64,000 nucleotides of DNA from AWTP1-13 sp963840445 (GTDB lineage Bacteria; Pseudomonadota; Alphaproteobacteria; Rhizobiales; Hyphomicrobiaceae). Position numbers and translations under genes: made by a program. The notes below the pieces were generated by a model, which did no database searches, had not been told where the DNA came from, and saw only the letters and a program-made list of their open reading frames with translations. Each line of letters opens with the position of its first letter. The first letter of the stretch is position 1. This document shows, one piece after another, positions 45,141-52,927 of this stretch. Where the stretch lies: NCBI GenBank assembly GCA_963840445.1, contig CAWIZC010000018.1:186001-250000 (forward strand). Direction: 5' to 3'.

Positions 45141-46298
45141 ATGCGAACCCATCGCGTCCGGTGGCAATTGGCGGCGTGTGCGCTGGCCGCCTGCAGCGCC
45201 CTGTGGTGCCCATCCGCATCGGCGGTCCAGCCGCAGTCTCGGTCGCGCGTGATCAACAGTGCCGTACATCCGGTGGCGGTGTTCGGCACGGACGATCGCG
45301 TAGCTCTTCCCGCCAAGTACAAGGACGTGCAGCAGAAGATCGGCCTGCTGTTCAATCTGCGGTCACGCACGGTGTGCACCGCCTTCTGCGTGGCGCCCAA
45401 CGTGGTGGCCACGGCCGGGCATTGTCTGCATCGCACGCTGGGCGAGCGCGCCCCACAGCTCGCCGACTTCTGGTTCGCACGCAGCTACGACACAGTGCGC
45501 GACTACGCCCGCATTGCCGGCTACGGCAATGGCACGGCCGCGCAGCAGGTGATGTCCGGCAGCCTCAGCCTCAACGTCCGTCCGCCGATCGACGCCACCA
45601 AGGACTGGGCGATGATCCGCCTGTCCCGGCCGGTCTGCTCCAAGGGTGTGCTGCCCGTGCGTGCGCTGCCGCTGGAGCAGATCATAGGCCATGCCGATGC
45701 CAACCGCGTGTTCCAGATCGCCTACCATCGCGACTTCACACCCTGGCGGCTGGCCTATTCGCGCCCCTGCGGCGTCGCCAAGAGCTTCGAGGCGGCTGAC
45801 TGGAGCACCATCGCGCAGGATTTCTCCGATCCCACCCAGCTGCTGTTGCACACCTGCGATACCGGCGGCGCCTCGTCGGGCTCGCCGCTGCTGCTCGATA
45901 CCGAACGGGGCCCCGAGGTGATCGGCATCAACGTCGGCACCTACGTGCAATCCAAGGTGATCATGCAGGATGGCAAGGTCACCCAGCGCCTGAAGGCCGA
46001 TACCGTCGCCAACACCGGTGTCAGCGCGGCGGTATTCGCCGAGAAGCTCGAGCTGTTCAAGGAGGCCTCGATCCTGACGACGGCTGCGCAGGTGCGCGAG
46101 CTGCAGCAGGCGTTGAGGGATCTCAAGTTTTATTCGGGTCCCATCGACGGCATCTACCGGGCGGGCCTGCGCCAGGCGATCGAGGCATTCGAGAAAACCC
46201 ACGGCATGCCCATAACCGGTCTTGCCACCCGAGCGCTGCTCAAACGCACCATGCCCTCAGGCGCCGAGCGCAAGACGGCGCGCAACCCGAAATCCTGA
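45141..46298 (+). CDS. Secreted trypsin-like protease with C-terminal peptidoglycan-binding domain
   Basis: A 385-residue exported protein. The signal peptide ends near SASAVQ. The S1-type triad is His94 (ATAGHC), Asp155 (KDWAMI) and Ser246 (GASSGSP). A peptidoglycan-binding type 1 domain lies at ~328-375 (VRELQQALRDLKFYSGPIDGIYR, then FEKTHGMPITG). The serine motif departs from GDSGGP but keeps G-x-S-G-x-P spacing. ATG 45141 is used because GGGCAGG and the signal peptide fit. It is divergent from degP. Confidence 0.85.
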   Translation: MRTHRVRWQLAACALAACSALWCPSASAVQPQSRSRVINSAVHPVAVFGTDDRVALPAKYKDVQQKIGLLFNLRSRTVCTAFCVAPNVVATAGHCLHRTLGERAPQLADFWFARSYDTVRDYARIAGYGNGTAAQQVMSGSLSLNVRPPIDATKDWAMIRLSRPVCSKGVLPVRALPLEQIIGHADANRVFQIAYHRDFTPWRLAYSRPCGVAKSFEAADWSTIAQDFSDPTQLLLHTCDTGGASSGSPLLLDTERGPEVIGINVGTYVQSKVIMQDGKVTQRLKADTVANTGVSAAVFAEKLELFKEASILTTAAQVRELQQALRDLKFYSGPIDGIYRAGLRQAIEAFEKTHGMPITGLATRALLKRTMPSGAERKTARNPKS

Positions 46299-46326
46299 CG
46301 GTATCGTCCGGCCAACCGGGACGACC

Positions 46327-46817
46327 TTATCGCTTCTTGCCGAGCAGCTCGTCGAGGCGTTTCTGCTCCTCGGGAGAAAGGGCCGCCGTGTCGGTGAGGC
46401 CCGTTGCGGCGGCGCGCGCCCTGGCGTTGCGCCGCAAGACAAAGGCCGTGCCGATCAGCAGCAGCAGCGGCGTCAGCCAGAGCACCAGCGTATGCGGCTT
46501 GAACGGAGGCCGCAGCAACACGAACTCGCCGTAGCGCGCTTCCACGAACGCCAGCACCTGCGTATCCGTATCGCCGGCGGCGATGCGCTCGCGCACGATC
46601 AGGCGCAGATCGCGTGCCAGCTCGGCGTTGGAGTCGTCGATCGACTGGTTCTGGCAGACCAGGCAGCGCAGCTCCTGCGAGATCCTGCGCGCCCGCGCCT
46701 CCAGCCCGGGGTCGGCCATCTTCTCGCCCGGCTCCACCGCCGAGGCAGAGGCTGTCGCCAGCACGAGCAGACGATCGCGATCAGATACGTCGCGATGCCC
46801 TTGCACGACGCTGTCAT
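46327..46817 (-). CDS. ccmH: Cytochrome c-type biogenesis protein CcmH (one frameshift in the signal peptide)
   Basis: A thiol-disulfide component of cytochrome c maturation that keeps apocytochrome cysteines reduced. The active motif RCLVCQNQSI, the following helix ARDLRLIVRERI and a C-terminal transmembrane helix (LVLWLTPLLLLIGTAFVL) are diagnostic. Near 46770-46772 one base appears to be missing: the upstream frame starts MTASCKGIATYLIAIV at 46817 and joins LLVLATASASA to make a good signal peptide and 163 residues. That ATG lies in the end of a dispersed palindrome. No other ccm genes adjoin. Confidence 0.82.
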
Positions 46818-46902
46818 CCCGGGCCTTGGGCCCGGGATCCATCTATCCGCGGACGCCGGAGCGTGCCGCACGATCGATCCCGGTGACAAGCACCGGGATG
46901 AC
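46813..46902. repeat. Dispersed palindrome (GTCATCC...GGGATGAC family), copy 2
   Basis: GTCATCCCGGG at 46813-46823 and CCGGGATGAC at 46893-46902 are the ends. Inside are a CCCGGG-containing hairpin (46819-46836) and a TCCCGGTGAC block. The left end contains the likely ccmH start codon (CAT at 46815-46817 on the plus strand). Confidence 0.7.
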
Positions 46903-46926
46903 ACCTTTGTCTGATCGGTCAGAGCC

Positions 46927-47688
46927 TCACAACCAGCCGCGCGCGGCGAGCTGCATCTTGAGTTCGGACTCGGCCTTGGCGAGCAGCGCGGCGTCGGTAG
47001 AGCGCAGCACCAGCTGCGTGCCCGGCTTGCCGTCGCGCACGAACGGATAGCTGCCCATCGGCACGTCGGGATAACGCTTCTGGTGTTCCTCGAACATGGC
47101 GGCGATCTCGCCTTCCGGCCGGTGCAGGTCGATGCCGACCGACAACATCTTCTTGCCGGTCTTGAGGAACTTGGTGGCCGCCTCGAGCATCACATGCATG
47201 ATGTTGGGCACGCCGGCCATGACGATGACGTTGTCCAGCTTGAAGCCCGGCGCGATCGACACGCTGTTCTCCACCAATTCGGAGCCGAACGGCAGTCGCG
47301 CCATCCGCAGGCGCGCCGGCGTCAGCTCGACGCCGCGTTGTGCGTAGTAGGCCTTCATCGGCGTCAGCGCCCGCTCGTCGACGTCGATGCCGACGCCGAA
47401 TGCCTTGGCCACCGCGTCGGCCGTGATGTCATCATGCGTGGGGCCGATGCCGCCGGTGGTGAACAGATAGGTGTATTTGGCCCGCAGCGTGTTCACCGCT
47501 CCGACGATCTCGTGCTCCACGTCAGGAACGATGCGCACCTCCTTCAACTGGATGCCGATGGCGGTCAGGTGATCGGCGATGTGGCCGATGTTCTTGTCCT
47601 TGGTTCGGCCGGACAGGATCTCGTCGCCAATAACCAGCAGCGCCGCCGTCACGATGGCTTCGACCGGTCGACCCATTGCATCATTCAT
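46927..47688 (-). CDS. CinA-like molybdopterin-binding domain protein
   Basis: A 253-residue MoCF-type protein. The fold starts AALLVIGDEILSGRTKDKN and has the signature TTGGIGPTHDD (77-87). This corresponds to the N-terminal part of CinA, without the C-terminal nicotinamide-nucleotide amidase domain. Stand-alone forms are widespread in alphaproteobacteria and may act as ADP-ribose/NADH-pyrophosphate hydrolases or be inactive. It precedes ccmH on the same strand, with a palindrome between them. Confidence 0.86.
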   Translation of the reverse strand: MNDAMGRPVEAIVTAALLVIGDEILSGRTKDKNIGHIADHLTAIGIQLKEVRIVPDVEHEIVGAVNTLRAKYTYLFTTGGIGPTHDDITADAVAKAFGVGIDVDERALTPMKAYYAQRGVELTPARLRMARLPFGSELVENSVSIAPGFKLDNVIVMAGVPNIMHVMLEAATKFLKTGKKMLSVGIDLHRPEGEIAAMFEEHQKRYPDVPMGSYPFVRDGKPGTQLVLRSTDAALLAKAESELKMQLAARGWL

Positions 47689-47783
47689 GGCACACCCGTG
47701 TTGTCAGAGGCCAAGGCGCGCGTTTATGCCCGGCCCCTGCTGTTGGTAGTCCCACCCGGCGTGCCCGATCAAGCCCGATCAAG

Positions 47784-48902
47784 TCAGGGCTGAGTTGCGA
47801 TGCCGGGCGGCTGCAGTGCATCAAGAAAGCCGTCGATGCGGGCCGACCACGTACCCTCTCGGCGAACCCGCCGCCGCGCCGCATCGCCCATGCGCCGGCG
47901 CAGGCTGTCGTCGGCCAGCAACCGTTCGATGCCCTCGCGCACCGCCGCTGCGTCGTCACCGGCGACCACGCAGCCTGTCTCGCCTTCCAGCACGGCCTCG
48001 GCGCCGCCACCTTCCGCGCCCGCCACGGACGGGACGCCGTACCAGGCTGCCTCCGCATAGACGATGCCGTAGCCTTCGACCGATAGCCCGGCGCGGCGGG
48101 CAGGCATCACGAACAGGTCCGCGGACGACAGCAGCGCCGTGCGCATCGCCTTGTCGACGCGACCGAGGAATATGACGCAATCGCCGACGCCCTTGTCCTG
48201 CGCAAGTTGCATCAGACGCGTGCGGTCGGGTCCGTCACCCGCAATGGCAAGCGTCACGCCGGGAAAGCGCTGCCGCAGTCCTGGCAAGGCGGCAATGACC
48301 ATGTCGAAGCCCTTGCGAGGCTCGAGGCGACCAAGACCCGCCAGCAGCGGCCGTCCGGATCCGATCAGACCGGCAAGCCGCGCCAGCGCTTCGGGTTCCG
48401 GATCCGGCAACGCTTCGATAGGCGGATGCAGCACGTTCACGGCGAGAGCAGGATGAGCGTACGGCCGCACTAGGCTCGCGGTGTAGCGGGAGTTTGCGAG
48501 CACGCCATCGACTTTCTTGAGAGCCCTGGAGATGCGCCACTTCCTGCGCCATCCACCGCCCAGGTATTCGTTGCCATGCGCCAGCACGACGACTGGCACG
48601 CGCTGGTGCGGCAGCAGGTCGATACTCTTCCAGCTATCGCAGAAGATGCCTCGGCATGATGCGGTTGCCAGCAGGCGATGCGCCGCCCAGGCCTTGCTCA
48701 GCCGTCGCACCGGACGCGGGCCGGCAAACCGCTGCACGTCCACGTTCTCGAGTTTGGCATCGTAGGCTTGTGAACCGCGGTTCGCATCGGCAAACACGAT
48801 CACCCGCTCGCCCCTTGCCGACAGCGCGTCGACCAGCTGGCCAATGTAGCCTTCGATGCCACCGATCCGGGGAGGGAAGTTCTGCGTCAGGACTAGGATC
48901 AT
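47784..48902 (-). CDS. Glycosyltransferase family 4 (GT-B)
   Basis: A 372-residue retaining GT-B enzyme. The N-terminal donor loop is LTQNFPPRIGGIEGYIGQLVDAL. The C-terminal nucleotide-sugar domain has LLAGLGRLEPRKGFDMVIAAL, LAIAGDGPDR and the paired glutamates in GLSVEGYGIVYAEAAWYGVPSVA. It probably transfers a sugar in cell-surface glycan synthesis; no surface-polysaccharide cluster surrounds it. ATG 48902 starts at the first conserved strand; a longer reading would extend into a palindromic element. Confidence 0.88.
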   Translation of the reverse strand: MILVLTQNFPPRIGGIEGYIGQLVDALSARGERVIVFADANRGSQAYDAKLENVDVQRFAGPRPVRRLSKAWAAHRLLATASCRGIFCDSWKSIDLLPHQRVPVVVLAHGNEYLGGGWRRKWRISRALKKVDGVLANSRYTASLVRPYAHPALAVNVLHPPIEALPDPEPEALARLAGLIGSGRPLLAGLGRLEPRKGFDMVIAALPGLRQRFPGVTLAIAGDGPDRTRLMQLAQDKGVGDCVIFLGRVDKAMRTALLSSADLFVMPARRAGLSVEGYGIVYAEAAWYGVPSVAGAEGGGAEAVLEGETGCVVAGDDAAAVREGIERLLADDSLRRRMGDAARRRVRREGTWSARIDGFLDALQPPGIATQP

Positions 48903-48943
48903 GTCTCGGGTGGGCACCAGGCTGGTCGGAAGGCGGGCGGATA

Positions 48944-49042
48944 CTAGTGTGACGATCGAGAAATTCGCCGGAGTCCTCAATTCCGAAGTTCGCTCAGGAC
49001 GCTAGCGGCAAAGATGGGCGAACTTCGGAATCGGGACACTAG
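48944..49042. repeat. CTAG palindromic element, mosaic of B and A types, copy 2
   Basis: The left end CTAGTGTGACGATCGAGAAA is a B-type left arm. The rest is A type: ATTCCGAAGTTCGC (48980-48993) pairs perfectly with GCGAACTTCGGAAT (49018-49031) and the right end is CGGGACACTAG. The B right arm and A left terminus are missing, as if the paired unit had lost its middle. It lies between divergent glycosyltransferase and sfsA genes. Confidence 0.78.
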
Positions 49043-49084
49043 CGGCTTGTCATCGAAACGCCAGAGGACATATCGTGCGCCGCC

Positions 49085-49798
49085 ATGCGCTTTCCCCGCC
49101 CCCTCGTTCGAGGCACGCTGATCCAACGCTACAAGCGCTTCCTTGCCGACGTGCGCTTGGCAGACGGCAGCGTCGTGACAGCCAGCTGCCCCAACACCGG
49201 CTCGATGATGGGCCTCGTCGCGCCGGGCTCGGTGGTGTGGCTGTCGGAGAGCGACAGCCCGACGCGCAAGTACCGGCACACCTGGGAGATGGTGGAGGCC
49301 GATCTTGGCCAGGGGCCGACCCTGGTCGGCATCAACACAGGCCATCCCAACAAGCTGGTCGCCGAGGCCATCGGTGAGCGGCGCGTGCGGGCGCTGGCCG
49401 GCTATGGCGAGTTGCGGCGCGAGGTGAACTATGGCCGCAACAGCCGCATCGACATCCTCCTGCAGTGCGCGACGAAGGGGCTGTGTTACGTCGAGATCAA
49501 GAACGTGCACCTGTCGCGCCGCCACGGCCTTGCGGAGTTTCCCAACTCGGTGACCGAACGGGGCAAGAAGCATCTGGCCGAGATGTCGGACATGGTGCGG
49601 GCGGGACATCGCGCCGTGATGGTCTATCTGGTGCAGCGCAGTGAGGCAAAGAAGCTTGCCTTTGCCCGCGATGTCGATCCGGACTACGGCCTAGCCTTCG
49701 ATCAGGCGGCGGCTGCCGGGGTGGAAGCTATCGCCTTGCGCTGCCGCATGAGCACCGAGGAGATCGTCGTCGACCGGGCGATCCCCATCATTGGGTAG
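49085..49798 (+). CDS. sfsA: SfsA family DNA-binding/nuclease protein
   Basis: A 237-residue protein with family blocks RPLVRGTLIQRYKRFLADV, CPNTGSMMGL, VNYGRNSRIDILL, CYVEIKNVHL, FPNSVTERGKKHL and the final DYGLAFDQAAAAGVE. The Asp, Glu-x-Lys pattern (RIDILL then VEIKN) matches the PD-(D/E)XK-like nuclease site proposed for SfsA. It was first described as a sugar fermentation stimulation protein in E. coli. It starts 42 nt after the palindromic element that probably overlaps its promoter. Confidence 0.92.
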   Translation: MRFPRPLVRGTLIQRYKRFLADVRLADGSVVTASCPNTGSMMGLVAPGSVVWLSESDSPTRKYRHTWEMVEADLGQGPTLVGINTGHPNKLVAEAIGERRVRALAGYGELRREVNYGRNSRIDILLQCATKGLCYVEIKNVHLSRRHGLAEFPNSVTERGKKHLAEMSDMVRAGHRAVMVYLVQRSEAKKLAFARDVDPDYGLAFDQAAAAGVEAIALRCRMSTEEIVVDRAIPIIG

Positions 49799-49800
49799 GT

Positions 49801-49902
49801 GTCATCCAGGAATTTGCGCGAGCAAATATCCGGGACCCAGGAATGGGCAGAACACTAATCGCCCTGGGTCCCGGCTCTGAGCTGCGCTCAGGCCGGGATG
49901 AC
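49801..49902. repeat. Dispersed palindrome (GTCATCC...GGGATGAC family), copy 3
   Basis: The ends are GTCATCC (49801) and CCGGGATGAC (to 49902). Internal parts are an ATTTGCGCGAGCAAAT hairpin and a longer pairing of CCGGGACCCAG with CTGGGTCCCGG. The order of the parts is the same as in the copy at 59819. It separates convergent sfsA and HAD genes. Confidence 0.8.
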
Positions 49903-49904
49903 AA

Positions 49905-50618
49905 TCAACACCCTAGCTGGTCCGCCACGCCGGTGAAGCTGTCGGCGATCACGTCCCACTCGCGGTCGGCCTTGAAGTCGACCTTCTGGTGCGGACCGTA
50001 CTCGGTCGGCCGCGCGACGAATGCGGTGCGCAGACCGCTGGACGACGCGGCGGCGAGGTCGCCATTGTGGGCCGCCACCAGCATCACCTGACCGGGCGCC
50101 AGATTGAGCAACTCGGCGCTGGCGAGATAGGCCTGCGGCAGCGGCTTGTAGGCGCGCGCGGTCTCGGCACCGAGCACTACGTCCCACGGCAGGCCTGCAT
50201 GCTTGGCCATGCGCGTCAGCAAGCCGACGTTGCCGTTCGACAGCGTGCCGATGATGTAGCGGGTCTTGAGGCGGCGCAGGCCGTCCACCGTATCCGGCCA
50301 CGGCTTCAGCCGATGCCAGGCGCGGTTGATATGGGTCTTGTCGGCCTCGCTCAGGCCGGTGATGGCGTGCTGTTCGAGCAGCCTGTCCAGGCTTTCCCGA
50401 TGCAGCACGTCGAGGATGGTCCAGGCGCGCCGACCGGAGCGCACTTCCTCCATGGCCGGCTGATAGAGCCCACGCCAGTCGTCGGTGAAGGCAACCCAGT
50501 CGGCCTTCATGCCCTTGTCCACACCGAACTTGGTCATCTCGGCAATGATGCTGCTGCGCCAGTCGACGACCGTGCCGAACACGTCGAACAACAGCGCCTG
50601 CACGTCAGGCTTGGCCAT
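49905..50618 (-). CDS. Haloacid dehalogenase type II (HAD superfamily)
   Basis: A 237-residue HAD hydrolase with nucleophile Asp12 in FDVFGTVVDW, the second motif Thr/Ser and Asn in GTLSNGN, Lys in AYKPLPQAY and VAAHNGDLAAA as motif 4. These are the features of (S)-2-haloacid dehalogenases and related phosphatases. Type II dehalogenases use this FDAYGT-like start; the actual substrate is unknown. It ends just after the palindromic element and may share an operon with the following DCC gene. Confidence 0.88.
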   Translation of the reverse strand: MAKPDVQALLFDVFGTVVDWRSSIIAEMTKFGVDKGMKADWVAFTDDWRGLYQPAMEEVRSGRRAWTILDVLHRESLDRLLEQHAITGLSEADKTHINRAWHRLKPWPDTVDGLRRLKTRYIIGTLSNGNVGLLTRMAKHAGLPWDVVLGAETARAYKPLPQAYLASAELLNLAPGQVMLVAAHNGDLAAASSSGLRTAFVARPTEYGPHQKVDFKADREWDVIADSFTGVADQLGC

Positions 50619-50633
50619 GCACAGCTCCTCGTC

Positions 50634-51122
50634 TCACAGATCGACAAAGCGGTCCCGCCACCCGGGCGGCGGGATCATGCAATGCTCGGTGCGGCCGAAC
50701 AAGCGATAGCGGTTGCGCGCCACGCGATCATAGAGCCAGTCGCCCATTGGACGCGGCAGCACGCGCAGCAGCGACAGCACTCGCCAGACTCCACCAAGCA
50801 GCCTGCCAGCGGCAACCACCGTGTCGAGCTTGCCGTATGCGCGGCCGTCGACCAGCACGAGGTTGGTCTCGAATGTCTCCGGATCGAGTCCGTAGTGGCG
50901 AAACAGCGCCTGGCCGAGCTGCGATTGCGCGGTGGCGAAGCGGAAGCGCCGGGCCTGATCCTGCCTCAGCACGAAACGCGCCGTCGCCGAGCACAGCACG
51001 CAGACGCCGTCGAACACCAGCAGCGCCCTGTCATCTGGGAACGGCGGCACGTTCGGGTCGGCGCGATAGCTGAAGGGGGTTTTGCCGGCGAGACGCTGCG
51101 AGACGCTGCCGGCCGCTACCAT
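50634..51122 (-). CDS. DCC family thiol-disulfide oxidoreductase-like protein (DUF393)
   Basis: A 162-residue protein with the DxxCxxC signature (DGVCVLC, Asp38, Cys41, Cys44) and the later FATAQSQLGQALFRHYGLDPE and GRLLGGVWRVLSLLRVLPRP blocks typical of DUF393. The family has a thioredoxin-like motif but no firmly known function. It lies 4 nt after the chorismate synthase stop on the same strand, so co-transcription with aroC and the HAD gene is likely. Confidence 0.87.
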   Translation of the reverse strand: MVAAGSVSQRLAGKTPFSYRADPNVPPFPDDRALLVFDGVCVLCSATARFVLRQDQARRFRFATAQSQLGQALFRHYGLDPETFETNLVLVDGRAYGKLDTVVAAGRLLGGVWRVLSLLRVLPRPMGDWLYDRVARNRYRLFGRTEHCMIPPPGWRDRFVDL

Positions 51123-51126
51123 TGCG

Positions 51127-52221
51127 TCACACCTCGCGGCCGATCTGCGCGCGATGGCGGAGGAAGTGGTCGGCCAGCACCAGCGCCATCATCGCCTCGC
51201 CGACCGGCACCGCGCGGATGCCGACGCAGGGGTCGTGCCGTCCCTTAGTGGAGATGTCCACCTCCTTGCCGAACCGGTCGATGGTGCGCCGCGGCGTCAG
51301 GATCGACGAGGTCGGCTTCACGGCGAAACGGCACACGACCGGCTGTCCCGACGAGATGCCGCCCAGGATGCCTCCGGCATGGTTGGACAGGAACAGCGGC
51401 TTGCCGTCGTTGCCGATACGGATCTCGTCGGCATTGTCTTCGCCGGTCAGCTCAGCCGCGGCCATGCCAGCGCCGATCTCGACGCCCTTGACGGCGTTGA
51501 TGCTCATCATGGCGGCGGCGAGGTCCTGGTCGAGCTTGCCATAGACCGGCGCGCCCCAGCCGGCCGGCACGCCGTCGGCCACCACCTCGATCACGGCGCC
51601 GCAGGAATTACCGGATTTCCTTAGCTCATCCAGATACTTAGACCACAACTCGACGGTCCCGGCATCGGGCGAGAAGAACGGATTCTTATCCACCTCATCC
51701 CAGGCCCAGCGCGCCCGGTCGATGCGATGCGGTCCTACCTGCACCAATGCGCCGTGGATCGTCACACCGGGGATGATCTTGCGCGCAACCGCACCCGCGG
51801 CCACGCGCATGGCCGTTTCGCGCGCGCTCGAGCGCCCGCCGCCCCGGTAGTCGCGGATGCCATACTTGGCCCAGTATGTGTAATCCGCATGACCGGGCCG
51901 GAACTTGTCCTTGATGTCGGAATAGTCTTTACCCCGCTGATCGACGTTGTCGATGATCAGCGAGATCGGTGTCCCCGTGGTGACCTGCTGGCCAGCATCG
52001 TCCGTGAACACACCGGAGGCGATCCGCACCTCATCCGGCTCACGCCGCTGAGTTGTGAATCGCGACTGCCCCGGCCGACGGCGGTCGAGGTAGACTTGTA
52101 TATCTCCCTCCGACAACGGAAGGCCGGGCGGACAACCGTCCACCACGCAACCTATCGATGGGCCGTGACTCTCCCCCCACGTCGTAACGCGCAAGAGATG
52201 TCCGAATGTGTTGTGTGACAT
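51127..52221 (-). CDS. aroC: Chorismate synthase
   Basis: A 364-residue enzyme that converts 5-enolpyruvylshikimate-3-phosphate to chorismate using reduced FMN, the last shared step of aromatic amino acid synthesis. Signatures GESHGPSIGCVVDGCPPG, the GGGRSSARETAMRVAAGAVA block and the AVKPTSSI and RHDPCVGIRAVPVGEAM blocks near the C-terminus are all present. The start MSHNTFGH at 52221 is fixed by homology. It is not clustered with other aro genes here. Confidence 0.96.
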   Translation of the reverse strand: MSHNTFGHLLRVTTWGESHGPSIGCVVDGCPPGLPLSEGDIQVYLDRRRPGQSRFTTQRREPDEVRIASGVFTDDAGQQVTTGTPISLIIDNVDQRGKDYSDIKDKFRPGHADYTYWAKYGIRDYRGGGRSSARETAMRVAAGAVARKIIPGVTIHGALVQVGPHRIDRARWAWDEVDKNPFFSPDAGTVELWSKYLDELRKSGNSCGAVIEVVADGVPAGWGAPVYGKLDQDLAAAMMSINAVKGVEIGAGMAAAELTGEDNADEIRIGNDGKPLFLSNHAGGILGGISSGQPVVCRFAVKPTSSILTPRRTIDRFGKEVDISTKGRHDPCVGIRAVPVGEAMMALVLADHFLRHRAQIGREV

Positions 52222-52554
52222 GGGACAGCGATTTCGCTTTTCGCGGTGCAAACGACAAACAGAATCCTACTCGACAGCGAACGAACCGCGCAATGCAACC
52301 TGTCGAACCCCTCAATGTCTCGCATTTGCGAGATAGAAAATCGGTGCAACTCCTTTAACTGCAAACACAAAAAGTCGTGGCCAAAGTGCCACTCGCCGCG
52401 TCCAAGCGCGCGACTGTCATTGTGCTTTCGCGGATCAAATTCTAGTGTCCCATAGCGTGTCGCGCACGCGTACGGGGGCACTCCACTAGTCGCCTGCTGA
52501 CGTGAATTCGCGGTCTCGCAGTGCGCCAGGAATTGGAAACGGGAGGTTTAGACA
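52222..52554. other. 333-nt intergenic region upstream of aroC and of the Lys-rich protein gene
   Basis: This divergent region is less GC-rich than its neighbours around 52240-52380, where the aroC promoter is expected. It contains a short CTAG element at 52442-52489 and a good ribosome binding site (GGGAGG at 52540-52545) for the next gene. A 69-codon plus-strand frame inside it has no ribosome site or family resemblance and is not called. Confidence 0.5.
52442..52489. repeat. CTAG palindromic element, short variant, copy 4
   Basis: CTAGTGTCCC at the left and GGCACTCCACTAG at the right bracket 48 bp, with an internal hairpin (GCGTG, CACGC). The left ten bases are identical to the A-type copy at 25380, but the long inner stem is replaced. 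It is a degenerate or shortened member. Confidence 0.6.
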
Positions 52555-52824
52555 ATGCGCATCCGGAAGACCCTTATGGCTATTGTAGCGCTGGCGGTCG
52601 CCATCGCCTTCTCTCCGGTGACGGAGCTGCGGGCCGCTACGTTCGTCAGCCCGGACACGAAGGTGTCCACCGACAATCTCACCCAGCACATTGCCAAGAA
52701 GAAGAAAGGCAAGAAGGGTAAGAAGGGCAAAAAGGCCAAGAGCAAGGGCGCTGGCAAGTGCGGCACCTACATGTACTACAGCAAGAAGAAGCATAAGTGC
52801 CTCGACGCTCGCAACAAGAAGTAA
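52555..52824 (+). CDS. Small exported lysine-rich protein (89 aa)
   Basis: A signal peptide (TLMAIVALAVAIAFSPVTELRAA) is followed by FVSPDTKVSTDNLTQHI. Next comes a lysine/glycine tract of about 22 residues (KKKKGKKGKKGKKAKSKG) and a compact C-terminus CGTYMYYSKKKHKCLDA with two Cys that may pair. The mature protein would be very basic. A clear ribosome site (GGGAGG) and a strong terminator flank it, so it is a well-expressed single gene. I know no function; similar small proteins appear in related alphaproteobacteria. Confidence 0.75.
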   Translation: MRIRKTLMAIVALAVAIAFSPVTELRAATFVSPDTKVSTDNLTQHIAKKKKGKKGKKGKKAKSKGAGKCGTYMYYSKKKHKCLDARNKK

Positions 52825-52872
52825 CCGGTCGCGAGGAAGGCTCAGCCTCCTTGTAGGACTGGAAAATGCAGA

Positions 52873-52903
52873 CGGCCGGAGCGAGCGCTCCGGCCGTTTC
52901 TGT
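52873..52903 (+). terminator. Rho-independent terminator of the Lys-rich protein gene
   Basis: CGGCCGGAGC (52873-52882) pairs perfectly with GCTCCGGCCG (52887-52896) around GAGC, followed by TTTCTGTTT. It is the best intrinsic terminator in the window and lies between this gene and the convergent TPR gene. Confidence 0.85.
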
Positions 52904-52927
52904 TTGGTGAGGGGAGGATAGCGAGGC

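Noticed and set aside
52246..52455. A 69-codon plus-strand frame upstream of the Lys-rich protein
   Set aside because: No ribosome site, composition unlike a folded protein, and it runs into a palindromic element. More likely leader/promoter DNA of aroC.
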